From Actinobacteria bacterium 13_1_20CM_4_69_9 (lineage in GTDB: Bacteria; Actinomycetota; Thermoleophilia; Gaiellales; Gaiellaceae), in assembly GCA_001920085.1 (NCBI GenBank), contig MNJC01000020.1, positions 1-9,749 on the forward strand: a stretch of 9,749 nt of DNA, written 5' to 3'. The position numbers and the translations under genes were made by a program. Within the stretch, counting starts at the first letter, position 1, and each line of letters opens with the position of its first letter. Positions 1 to 6,358 of the stretch are shown here, piece by piece. The notes beneath the pieces are model-generated. The model ran no database searches, had not been told where the DNA came from, and saw only the letters and a list, made by a program, of their open reading frames with translations.

Positions 1-21
1 ACTTGCGCGGCTAGATTTCGG

Positions 22-100
22 GGCGCTACGCCCACCGACGCCGCCGTGCGTCTTGTCTCTTTCTGCGCGCGGATTGGTGACCGACGGTGGGCGTAGCGCC
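22..100. repeat. 16-bp perfect inverted repeat pair, each arm itself a dyad
   Basis: Positions 22-37 read GGCGCTACGCCCACCG, and 85-100 are their exact reverse complement, separated by 47 nt. Each arm also has its own dyad: GGGCG-CTA-CGCCC at 21-33 and GGGCG-TAG-CGCC at 89-100, with centres about 68 bp apart. They could act as a pair of operators for a dimeric regulator, or the arms could pair into a long stem in the RNA. No T-run follows the right arm, so it does not look like an intrinsic terminator. I saw no further copy in the window. Confidence 0.6.
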
Positions 101-234
101 TTTCGCACCTCATTCGGTAGAGCCACTGCGCACGCGATCCTTTCGCTCGCCGGCGCCGGATCACTCGAACGAGGGATTCGACGTTTGGGTGGATCGACTT
201 CGGGCAACATCGCGGCGACAGAAAGAGACAACGA

Positions 235-269
235 GAAGCGGCCCGGGGATTCGGTCTCCCCGGCGCTTC
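235..269 (+). promoter_or_regulatory. Stem-loop immediately upstream of the ribosome binding site
   Basis: GAAGCG (235-240) pairs with CGCTTC (264-269), and CCGGGGA (243-249) pairs with TCCCCGG (257-263). This makes a 13-bp stem interrupted only by a 2-nt bulge (241-242) and closed by a 7-nt loop (250-256). The helix ends one base before the AAGGAGGAGA Shine-Dalgarno at 271-280. Its position suggests control of translation initiation or transcript stability of the LPxTG protein gene. The pairing is visible directly; the regulatory role is inferred. Confidence 0.6.
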
Positions 270-270
270 G

Positions 271-280
271 AAGGAGGAGA
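271..280 (+). promoter_or_regulatory. Strong Shine-Dalgarno that sets the start at 287
   Basis: AAGGAGGAGA ends 6 nt before the ATG at 287, which opens directly into a signal peptide. A nearer out-of-frame ATG at 280 overlaps the Shine-Dalgarno and leads only to a 70-codon Arg-rich shadow frame. This site is the main reason for placing the start at 287 rather than at an upstream in-frame codon such as 53. Confidence 0.85.
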
Positions 281-286
281 TGGCTC

Positions 287-1153
287 ATGCGTTGGAAGTC
301 CTTGAGCCTGCTCGCGTTCCTGCTCGCAGGCGTGCTCGGCACGGCGCACAACGCGCGTGCCGACAACAGCGCGTCCGACTCGACGGGAACGGTGCAGGTC
401 GGCAACACGTCGGTGAGCCCGACGGTGAGCGCCGGGTCCTCGACTGCAAGCGCGGCGGTGTCCGTGCCGACGTCGATCGCCGGCACCGGTGACAACACCG
501 CGACAGGATCCACGGGCGCGGTCCAGCTCGGGGGCGGCAACACGTCCTCGGGATCGACCGGCGCGGTTCAGACGAGCACCGTGAGCAGTCGGCCGTCGGC
601 GTCCGCAGGAGCCGGGGGAACGTCCGCGTCTGCTGCAGCGCCCGTCGTCGTCGGCGGTAGCGGCAGCAACAGCGCTTCGAGGTCCACCGGGGTAGCTCAG
701 GCCGGCGGCGGCAACACGGCCGGCGGCTCGACCGGTGCCGCCCAGGTGAGCGGGAGCTCGAGCAACTCCGCCGGCACGGTTCAGGTCGGCGGCGGGAACC
801 GCGCCGGCAGCGAGATCGGTGCTGCGCAGTTGGCGTCGCTCGCGGGCGCTCCGTCGCTCACGGCCGGTCCCCCGGCAGCCGGACCGGCGGCCGCAGCCGC
901 GGGCTCACCCGCGGCGCCGGCCGCGACGGCGACCGAGACCTCCGTTCCGAGCGGCACGCCGACCGGACGGCGGACGGCGGGCCAGGAGAACGTCCCCGGC
1001 AACCGCAAGCTCCTCGGGGCGAACAACCCGCCCTCGGCGAGGGCGATCCTCGGTCAGTTGCCGTTCACCGGCATGCTGCTCTGGCTCGTGGCGCTGGCCG
1101 GAGCCGCTCTTGCGAGCCTCGGTCTCGGCCTCCGTCAGTACGCGCGAATCTGA
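287..1153 (+). CDS. Secreted LPxTG-anchored protein with Asn/Gln repeat ladder
   Basis: This is a 288-residue exported protein. Residues 1-25 form a signal peptide (MRWK, hydrophobic core, ARA|D cleavage site). Residues 27-181 carry repeats of the form N-[ST]-[AS]-x2-S-T-G-x-[VA]-Q-x-G-G-G. The Asn-to-Gln distance is exactly 10 at N27/Q37, N70/Q80, N85/Q95, N128/Q138, N143/Q153 and N171/Q181; only N160/Q166 is shortened. A super-repeat of 58 residues (N27, N85, N143) contains them. Residues 183-257 are an Ala/Pro/Thr linker of the wall-spanning type. The C-terminus has LPFTG (258-262), a hydrophobic segment and an Arg-containing tail, which is the classical sortase sorting signal, so the protein is probably linked to the cell wall; no sortase gene is in the window. 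I do not recognise the family. The Gln/Asn spacing recalls curli-type amyloid repeats but does not match their consensus. The function is unknown; a surface fibre or coat role is inference. Confidence 0.85.
   Translation: MRWKSLSLLAFLLAGVLGTAHNARADNSASDSTGTVQVGNTSVSPTVSAGSSTASAAVSVPTSIAGTGDNTATGSTGAVQLGGGNTSSGSTGAVQTSTVSSRPSASAGAGGTSASAAAPVVVGGSGSNSASRSTGVAQAGGGNTAGGSTGAAQVSGSSSNSAGTVQVGGGNRAGSEIGAAQLASLAGAPSLTAGPPAAGPAAAAAGSPAAPAATATETSVPSGTPTGRRTAGQENVPGNRKLLGANNPPSARAILGQLPFTGMLLWLVALAGAALASLGLGLRQYARI
365..835 (+). repeat. 174-bp (58-codon) tandem super-repeat in the LPxTG gene
   Basis: Unit 1 is 365-538, unit 2 is 539-712, and a shortened third unit starts at 713. Each full unit encodes a first Asn/Gln motif, a Ser/Ala/Val-rich spacer and a second Asn/Gln motif ending in Gly-Gly-Gly. 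The spacers of units 1 and 2 also align with each other (for example SAGSSTASAAVSVP against SAGAGGTSASAAAP), so the whole unit was duplicated rather than just the short motif. The third unit lacks the long spacer and carries the compressed motif NSAGTVQVGGG. Confidence 0.75.
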
Positions 1154-1161
1154 GGTCGAGA

Positions 1162-1197
1162 GGCACGGCCGCGGCTAACAGCCGCCGCGGCCGTGCC
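1162..1197. terminator. Bidirectional stem-loop between convergent genes
   Basis: GGCACGGCCGCGG at 1162-1174 is perfectly complementary to CCGCGGCCGTGCC at 1185-1197, giving a 13-bp GC stem with a 10-nt loop. It starts 8 nt after the stop codon of the LPxTG gene and ends 5 nt before the stop codon of the convergent beta-helix gene. There is no T-tract on either side, as is common in high-GC bacteria. It probably serves as a terminator or mRNA 3'-end stabiliser for both genes. Confidence 0.75.
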
Positions 1198-1202
1198 CAC
1201 CC

Positions 1203-3080
1203 CTACGCCTCGTTTCCTCCGACGTCGTTCCCGCCCGCGTCGACGACCAGGCGGAGGTGCGTCTCGAGAATGCCCGGGCCGCCGTTCCCGCGGATCACGT
1301 TGTTCCTGAGCAGGAGCGTGCCCGCCCCGCCGTCTTGACCCCCGGCGAGGACGATGCCGGCGCGCTTCGGCGGCGTCCGCCTGAGCGCGTTCCGCACGAT
1401 CGTGTTGCCGCTGATCTCCAGTCCCGTCGCCAGCACGGCCGGTCCCTCGTTCGGCTCGAGCTCGAGCAGGATCCCCGGGCCGGCGTTGTCCTGGATCGTG
1501 TTACCGACGATGTGCAGGTCCGAGGCGGGCCGGTCGCGCGTGTCCGGCTCGACGTCGATCCCGGCCGCGGGCTGGCCGGGCGGCGAGTCGCGCACTCCCT
1601 GGATCGTGTTCCGCTCGATGCGTAGCCCGATCGCGCCGGTGACGGAGATCGCGTTGCGCGCGGCGCCGCTCAGAGTCGAGTCGAGGAGGGAGATGTTCCC
1701 GGCGTACGCGTTGCCGTTCGCCCGCCCGCTGATCGTGATGTCGTCCTTCGGCACGCCGCCGATGTCGAGATGGCTGAGCGTGACGTCGTGGCCGAAGACG
1801 GCGACCCCGTACATCGACGGGATCCCGGCCGGGACGACGATGCGCAGGTTGCTGATCGTCACGTCCACAGGCGCGGGCTGCTTCGGGCCAGAGCGGTTGA
1901 CGAAGAAGACGGCGTCGGACGCGATGGGGTCGCCGTCGATCGACCGTAGCCGGATCGGGCCAAGGCCGAGCGCGACGATGCACGCGCCGTCCGAGGTGAT
2001 GGTCGTGTGATCGTGGGAGACCCAGAGGCCCCGCGTGGCGTAGCAAGCGCCGGCCGGGAGCTTCGGCAGGAAGATCGTGCCGCCACCGCGATCGAGCCGA
2101 GCCTGTAGCCATCCCGTGTCGTCGCCCGTGCTCGCGGGCGCGACGGACCGTTGCGTCAGCGGCCCCGACTGAGCGCGACCGGCTCGCCTGAGCAACGCGC
2201 GGCCGCGGTTTCCGGAGAAGCTGTTGCCGCTCACGGCGACCTCGCCCTGGCCGGCGATCAGGATGCCTCCCCGGGCGTTTCGCAGGATCCGGTTGTCGGC
2301 GACCTCGATGTCTTTCGCGAGCAGCGCCGCTCCGTTCGCCGGCGCGAGGTCGACGAACACCGCCGGCCCGTGCCCGTCGGCAATCGTGTTGTGGACGACA
2401 TGGGTGTCGACCACGGGTTGGCCACGATCCGCGGCACGGATGTGGACTCCGGTTCCGCGCGCGCGTGCGACGGTATTGCCCTCGACGCGCAAGCCGACAG
2501 GCCCGAAGGCGAGGACCGCGTCGCGCTGCGCGCCTCGAAGGGTGCTGTTCGTCACGGCGACGCGCACGGTCGGGGCGCCCGCGCCGACGGATCCCGACCC
2601 GATCAGCACGTCGTCCAGCGGCGCTCCGTCGATCGTCATGTTGCTGAGCGAGACCTCGTGCCCGAGCACCGCGACGCCGTGCATCCGCTTGGCCTTCGGC
2701 ACCGTGATGCGCAGCCCGTTGATGCTGATCCGTGCGGGTACGGGCGCGCGGATGGTCGAGTGGGTGATGTAGAAGACGGCGTTCGCGAAGTGCGGCTTCG
2801 GCGCCGTCGGGTCGAGCCGCGCCGGGCCGAGGCCGAGCGCGACGATGCATGCTCCGTCGGAGGTGATCGTCGTGTCGTCGCGTGACAGCCAGAGCCCGCG
2901 CGTCGCGTAGCACTGGCCGCCGGGCAGCTTCGGCAGGAACACGGCGCCGCCGGCATCGAGCTTCGCCTGCAGTGCGTCGGTGTCGTCGCGCACGGCCCCT
3001 CCGGCTGACGATCCGGCGACGAGGAACGCAAGGACGACCAGTGTCGTCACAAACCAACGACCCCTCATCGGAGCGCGCAT
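1203..3080 (-). CDS. Secreted tandem right-handed beta-helix repeat protein
   Basis: This is a 625-residue protein with an N-terminal signal peptide (residues 1 to about 29; basic start, then TLVVLAFLVAGSSAGG). It is built from two homologous halves. Copy A (about 32-295) and copy B (about 320-625) both start with DDTxxLQAxLDxGG and an FLPKLP segment, followed by CYATRGLW and TTITSDGACIVALGLGP. This opening resembles the N-terminal cap of pectate-lyase-3/polygalacturonase-like beta-helices. The rest of each half has repeated short strands of the type xGNTIxxxxxxGIxI, typical of parallel beta-helix coils. The only four cysteines (57, 78, 346, 367) sit at equivalent places in the two halves, which suggests one disulfide per cap. 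I cannot identify catalytic residues, so a polysaccharide lyase, hydrolase or purely binding role is open. The start at 3080 was preferred because it gives the full open frame; Met5 (3068) is an alternative, and neither has a good Shine-Dalgarno. The gene is divergent from the protease gene. Confidence 0.85.
   Translation of the reverse strand: MRAPMRGRWFVTTLVVLAFLVAGSSAGGAVRDDTDALQAKLDAGGAVFLPKLPGGQCYATRGLWLSRDDTTITSDGACIVALGLGPARLDPTAPKPHFANAVFYITHSTIRAPVPARISINGLRITVPKAKRMHGVAVLGHEVSLSNMTIDGAPLDDVLIGSGSVGAGAPTVRVAVTNSTLRGAQRDAVLAFGPVGLRVEGNTVARARGTGVHIRAADRGQPVVDTHVVHNTIADGHGPAVFVDLAPANGAALLAKDIEVADNRILRNARGGILIAGQGEVAVSGNSFSGNRGRALLRRAGRAQSGPLTQRSVAPASTGDDTGWLQARLDRGGGTIFLPKLPAGACYATRGLWVSHDHTTITSDGACIVALGLGPIRLRSIDGDPIASDAVFFVNRSGPKQPAPVDVTISNLRIVVPAGIPSMYGVAVFGHDVTLSHLDIGGVPKDDITISGRANGNAYAGNISLLDSTLSGAARNAISVTGAIGLRIERNTIQGVRDSPPGQPAAGIDVEPDTRDRPASDLHIVGNTIQDNAGPGILLELEPNEGPAVLATGLEISGNTIVRNALRRTPPKRAGIVLAGGQDGGAGTLLLRNNVIRGNGGPGILETHLRLVVDAGGNDVGGNEA
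1206..2123 (-). repeat. Internal duplication, copy B of the beta-helix unit
   Basis: This segment encodes residues about 320-625 and is homologous to copy A. It is somewhat longer, with an extra strand-rich stretch near its C-terminus (around residues 572-620) that may cap the second helix. A short basic linker (about residues 296-318) joins the copies. Confidence 0.75.
2196..2987 (-). repeat. Internal duplication, copy A of the beta-helix unit
   Basis: This segment encodes residues about 32-295 of the beta-helix protein and is homologous to 1206-2123. Similarity is visible even in the DNA: 2821-2945 closely matches 1960-2074, covering the FLPKLP, CYATRGLW and DGACIVALGLGP segments. Later parts of the unit keep matching landmarks such as GVAVxGHxVxLS and GLRxExNT. 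Confidence 0.75.
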
Positions 3081-3181
3081 CGTAGCCGCGCGAATCCCTC
3101 GATCTGGCGACGATCCGGCGCGCGCACCGGCCTACGCTGGGACGGCAAGTCGGAATGCGGCCCGACCCCCCTTTGTCAGCA
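3081..3181. promoter_or_regulatory. Divergent intergenic region between beta-helix and protease genes
   Basis: About 100 bp separates the two divergent starts and must hold both promoters unless they lie inside the genes. Two near-identical decamers, CGATCTGGCG (3100-3109) and CGATCCGGCG (3111-3120), are repeated with an 11-bp period, close to one helical turn, as expected for a tandem regulator site. TACGCT at 3133-3138 could be a -10 box for the protease, but no matching -35 box is evident. Neither start has a clear Shine-Dalgarno. The role is inferred from position. Confidence 0.35.
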
Positions 3182-6100
3182 ATGGACCGCAACCGTCGCA
3201 TACCAGTCGTTTTCGCCGTTGTCGCGGGCGTGCTCGCCCTGGGCGGGCCTGCCTTGCACGCCGCTCCGGCCAAGAAGCCGACGTCACAGACGGTGCCCGG
3301 CGATCTGATCGTGGGATTCCAGAGCGACGTCTCCGCCGCGGACCAGCAGAGGATCCTGAAGAGCGTCGGCGCCGACGAGAAGAAGAGCTGGAAGAAGATT
3401 CACGGCTCGCTCGCGCACATCGCCTCGGGCGACGTCGACGCGGCGATCGCGGCGCTCGGCAAGGACCCGCGCGTGCGCTACGCCGAGCCCAACTCGGTGA
3501 TCAGCATCGACTCGCTGCCGAACGATCCGTCGTTCGGCAACACGTGGGGGCTGAACAACACGGGCCAGACGATCAACGGCTCTCCAGGGGCTCCCGACGC
3601 CGACATCGACGCGCCCGAGGCGTGGAACGTCACGACGGGCAGCTCCAACGTGACGGTGGCCGTGATCGACACCGGCGTCGACTGGTCGCATCCGGATCTC
3701 AGCTCGCAGATCTGGATCAACCCCGGCGAGAACTGCAGCGGCTGTCGGACCGACGGGATCGACAACGACCACAACGGGTTCGTCGACGACTGGCACGGCT
3801 GGGACTTCGCGGGGAACGACAACAACCCGACCGACGACCACGGCCACGGGACGCACGTCGCCGGCACGATCGGCGCCGCCGGCAACAACGGCGTCGGGGT
3901 CGCCGGCATCAACTGGACGGTCAGGATCATGCCGGTCAAGTTCCTGAACGCGCAGGGCTCGGGAACCGACGCCAACGCCGTCAGCGCCGTCCTCTACGCC
4001 GCGCAGAACGGCGCGACTGTGATGAACAACTCGTGGGCCGACAACGTCTACTCGCAGGCGCTCGCCGACGCGATCACGGTCGCCGACCAGCACAACTCGC
4101 TGTTCGTCGCAGCGGCCGGGAACAACGGGACGGACAACGACTCGACCCCGACCTATCCCGCGTCGTACGACATGCCCAACGTCCTGGCGGTCGCGGCGAC
4201 CGGCAACACCGACAACCGCGCGTTCTTCTCGAACGTCGGCCGCCGGTCCGTCGACCTCGGCGCGCCGGGCGTGGACATCTACTCGACCTGGCCGGGCGGC
4301 GGCTACCAGTACCTGAGCGGCACGTCGATGGCGACTCCGCACGTCAGCGGCGCGGCTGCGCTGGCGAAGGCGGCATTCCCGTCGGCGAGCGCCGTCGGCC
4401 TCAAGGCGCTCCTGCTCGGCACCGTCGACCCGAAACCGGCCCTGGCGACGACCACGAGCAGCGGTGGACGGCTCAACGTCGGCAATGCCGTCGCGTGCAA
4501 CGCGTCGCCGCAGGTGTGGATCGACTCGCCGGGCCCGGGCTTCCTCGTCGACCTCGGGACGCCGGTGTCCTTCTCCGCGATGGCGGCGAACTGCGCAGAT
4601 CCGAACGGCGTCAGCGTGTCCGCGACCGCGAACGGAGCGCCGGTCTCGCTGACGGCGCGGGGTGACGGGCTCTACACAGGAACGTTCACGCCGACCGCCG
4701 GCGGCGCCGTGACCTTCTCCGTGACGGCGAGCAACGGCGCGACCTCGGCGACACGGAGCATCACCGGCAGCGTGCGAACGTCGCTCGCGATCTCACCGGG
4801 CGGCCCACCCGTCACGGTCACGTCGGTGAGCGGAGAGTCGATCCCGGTGAAGTTCAACGGCACGGCCGGCGAGCGTGTCAGCGTGGCCCTGACGAACGTG
4901 ACGATGCTCATCGGCCAGGTGTCCATCGCCTCGCCGAGCGGTGCATCGCTTGCCAGCACCTATGTCGGTTCGGGTGGCGGCTTCGTCGACACGACGACGC
5001 TGCCGACGACTGGCGCCTACACGATCAACGTGGCGCCGCTCGCGGGCTCCACCGGATCGATGACGCTGCAGCTCTACGATGTGCCATCCGACGCGGCGGC
5101 GAGCACGACGCCCGGCGGGGCCCCCATTCCGGTCTCGACGACGACGCCGGGACAGAACGCGCGCGTGGCGTTCAGCGGCTCGGCCGCGCAGCGCATCAGC
5201 ATCAACATCACGAACGCGACCTTCCAGTTCGCATTCCTGTCCATCCTCAAGCCGGACGGCAGCGCGCTCGGAAACAACCGTTTCATCGGCCCGGGCAGCA
5301 CCTTCATCGACACCGCCACGCTGCCGAGCACGGGCGCATACGCGATCGTCATCGACCCGAACGGAGCCTCGACCGGCTCGGCGACGGTGCAGGTCTACGA
5401 CGTGCCGCCGGACGCCGGCGGGCCCATCACGCCGAGCGGCGCTCCCGTCACGGTCACCACGACCGTCCCCGGGCAGAACGGCCGCCTGACGTTCGCAGGG
5501 ACGGCCGGGCAGCGCGTGAGCCTGAAGGTCGCCAACGTCAGCTACTCGTCGGCGACCGCGCAGCTCCTCGACCCGAACGGAAACGCCGTCGGCGGCAGCG
5601 TCCTCTTCGGGACGGGCGGCGGCTTCGTCGACACGCGCGCGCTCCCGAGCACGGGCACGTACACGATCACCGTCGACCCTCCGAACACGACGACCGGCTC
5701 CGCGACGTTCACGCTGTACAACGTCCCTCCGGACGTCACGGGCACGATCACTCCCGGGAGCGGCTTCGTCACGAGCATCTCGACGCCGGGCCAGAACGCC
5801 GCCTACACCTTCGACGGGGCCGCGGGCCAGCGCATCAGCCTGAAGGTCGGGCCCTCGACGATGTCGATGGGCTACGTCTCGATCACCGGACCGGGCGGCG
5901 TCCAGGTCGTCAACCGGACGCTCTTCTCGAGCTTCGAGACCTTCGTCGACGCGCGGGCGCTGCCGGCGACGGGGACCTACACGCTCACCGTCGACCCGTA
6001 CAACGACGCGACCGGGTTCGCGATGGTGACGGTGTACAACGTGCCGGCCGACGCTTCTGCCTCGCTGACCGTCGGCGGCCCGGCACAGTCGATCACGATC

Positions 6101-6358
6101 GCCACGCCGGGGCAGAACGGCCGCGTCACGTTCGCCGGACAGGCCGGCCACGCGGTCACGATCTCGCTCACGAACATCACCATCCCGATCTCGTTCGTGT
6201 CGATCCTCAAGCCCGACGGAACCCAGCTCGTGACGAACCAGCTCGTCGGCGCCTTCCCGAAGACGATCACGGCCGCGCCGACCGTCGACGGGACGTACGC
6301 GATCGTGATCGACCCCCAGGGGACCGCCACAGGGTCGATGACGCTCGGCGTTTCCTAG
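3182..6358 (+). CDS. Secreted S8 family (subtilisin-like) serine protease with five C-terminal repeats
   Basis: This 1058-residue exported endopeptidase starts with a signal peptide (1 to about 28). A propeptide of the I9/fervidolysin type follows (about 38-110, from PGDLIVGFQ to RYAEPN), then the catalytic domain (about 115-440). The triad is complete: Asp163 in VAVIDTGVD, His222 in DHGHGTHVAG and Ser382 in SGTSMATPHVSG. Asn314 in AAAGNNG is the oxyanion-hole residue. The segment around 185-203 has a CSGC pair and an Asp-rich loop (DNDHNGFVDD) that probably binds calcium. An Ig/PKD-like domain with two Cys follows (about 440-525), then five repeats of 106-107 residues similar to bacterial pre-peptidase C-terminal (PPC) domains. 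It ends flush with the fifth repeat with no wall anchor, so it is likely released or retained by the repeats. The start at 3182 gives a compact signal peptide; an in-frame ATG at 3155 would add nine residues. Neither has a clear Shine-Dalgarno. The substrate is unknown. Confidence 0.92.
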   Translation: MDRNRRIPVVFAVVAGVLALGGPALHAAPAKKPTSQTVPGDLIVGFQSDVSAADQQRILKSVGADEKKSWKKIHGSLAHIASGDVDAAIAALGKDPRVRYAEPNSVISIDSLPNDPSFGNTWGLNNTGQTINGSPGAPDADIDAPEAWNVTTGSSNVTVAVIDTGVDWSHPDLSSQIWINPGENCSGCRTDGIDNDHNGFVDDWHGWDFAGNDNNPTDDHGHGTHVAGTIGAAGNNGVGVAGINWTVRIMPVKFLNAQGSGTDANAVSAVLYAAQNGATVMNNSWADNVYSQALADAITVADQHNSLFVAAAGNNGTDNDSTPTYPASYDMPNVLAVAATGNTDNRAFFSNVGRRSVDLGAPGVDIYSTWPGGGYQYLSGTSMATPHVSGAAALAKAAFPSASAVGLKALLLGTVDPKPALATTTSSGGRLNVGNAVACNASPQVWIDSPGPGFLVDLGTPVSFSAMAANCADPNGVSVSATANGAPVSLTARGDGLYTGTFTPTAGGAVTFSVTASNGATSATRSITGSVRTSLAISPGGPPVTVTSVSGESIPVKFNGTAGERVSVALTNVTMLIGQVSIASPSGASLASTYVGSGGGFVDTTTLPTTGAYTINVAPLAGSTGSMTLQLYDVPSDAAASTTPGGAPIPVSTTTPGQNARVAFSGSAAQRISINITNATFQFAFLSILKPDGSALGNNRFIGPGSTFIDTATLPSTGAYAIVIDPNGASTGSATVQVYDVPPDAGGPITPSGAPVTVTTTVPGQNGRLTFAGTAGQRVSLKVANVSYSSATAQLLDPNGNAVGGSVLFGTGGGFVDTRALPSTGTYTITVDPPNTTTGSATFTLYNVPPDVTGTITPGSGFVTSISTPGQNAAYTFDGAAGQRISLKVGPSTMSMGYVSITGPGGVQVVNRTLFSSFETFVDARALPATGTYTLTVDPYNDATGFAMVTVYNVPADASASLTVGGPAQSITIATPGQNGRVTFAGQAGHAVTISLTNITIPISFVSILKPDGTQLVTNQLVGAFPKTITAAPTVDGTYAIVIDPQGTATGSMTLGVS
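4757..6355 (+). repeat. Five tandem PPC-like domain repeats in the protease
   Basis: The unit boundaries can be placed by the recurring end motif TGSxTxxxY[DN]VPxD. The units run 4757-5077, 5078-5398, 5399-5719, 5720-6037 and 6038-6355 (107, 107, 107, 106 and 106 codons). Each encodes TPGQNxRxxFxGxAGQRxSxxxxN, then a strand with a PxG turn, then FVDxxxLPxTGxYTIxVDP. The fifth unit lacks the YDVP tail and finishes the protein. The pattern fits PPC-type beta-sandwich domains, which in other secreted proteases help with secretion or with binding to surfaces. Confidence 0.8.

Larger units (their letters stand above)
1..286 (+). other. Long non-coding leader upstream of the LPxTG repeat protein gene
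   Basis: No convincing gene lies here. The plus-strand frame of the downstream gene stays open back to position 53, but the added residues are Arg-rich and would bury the signal peptide, so I treat them as non-coding. The stretch contains a pair of palindromic elements (around 21-33 and 89-100), a GC palindrome CCGGCGCCGG at 150-159, a strong hairpin at 235-269 and a Shine-Dalgarno at 271-280. TAGATT at 12-17 could be a -10 box, which would give a leader of roughly 260 nt, but its -35 region falls at or beyond the window edge, so the promoter is speculative. I compared the leader by eye with the c-di-GMP-I and ydaO (c-di-AMP) riboswitch consensus and saw no match. Confidence 0.5.

Noticed and set aside
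100..240. Known riboswitch (c-di-GMP-I or ydaO type) in the leader
   Set aside because: By eye none of the conserved core segments of these classes is present; only generic hairpins can be supported.
53..286. N-terminal extension of the LPxTG gene to position 53
   Set aside because: The added residues are Arg/Gly-rich, would move the signal peptide inward to residue 79, and ignore the strong Shine-Dalgarno before 287.
1501..3273. 590-codon minus-strand open frame overlapping the beta-helix gene
   Set aside because: It is extremely Arg-rich with low-complexity composition and no motif, typical of a GC-rich shadow frame; the other minus-strand frame gives a signal peptide and beta-helix repeats.
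2980..4665. 561-codon plus-strand open frame overlapping the protease gene
   Set aside because: Arg/Asp/Gly-rich shadow sequence; the +1 frame beside it encodes the full subtilase with all catalytic motifs.
4793..6151. 452-codon minus-strand open frame opposite the protease repeats
   Set aside because: Composition is Arg/Val/Asp-rich with no recognisable domain; its length follows from the repeats and codon bias of the sense gene.
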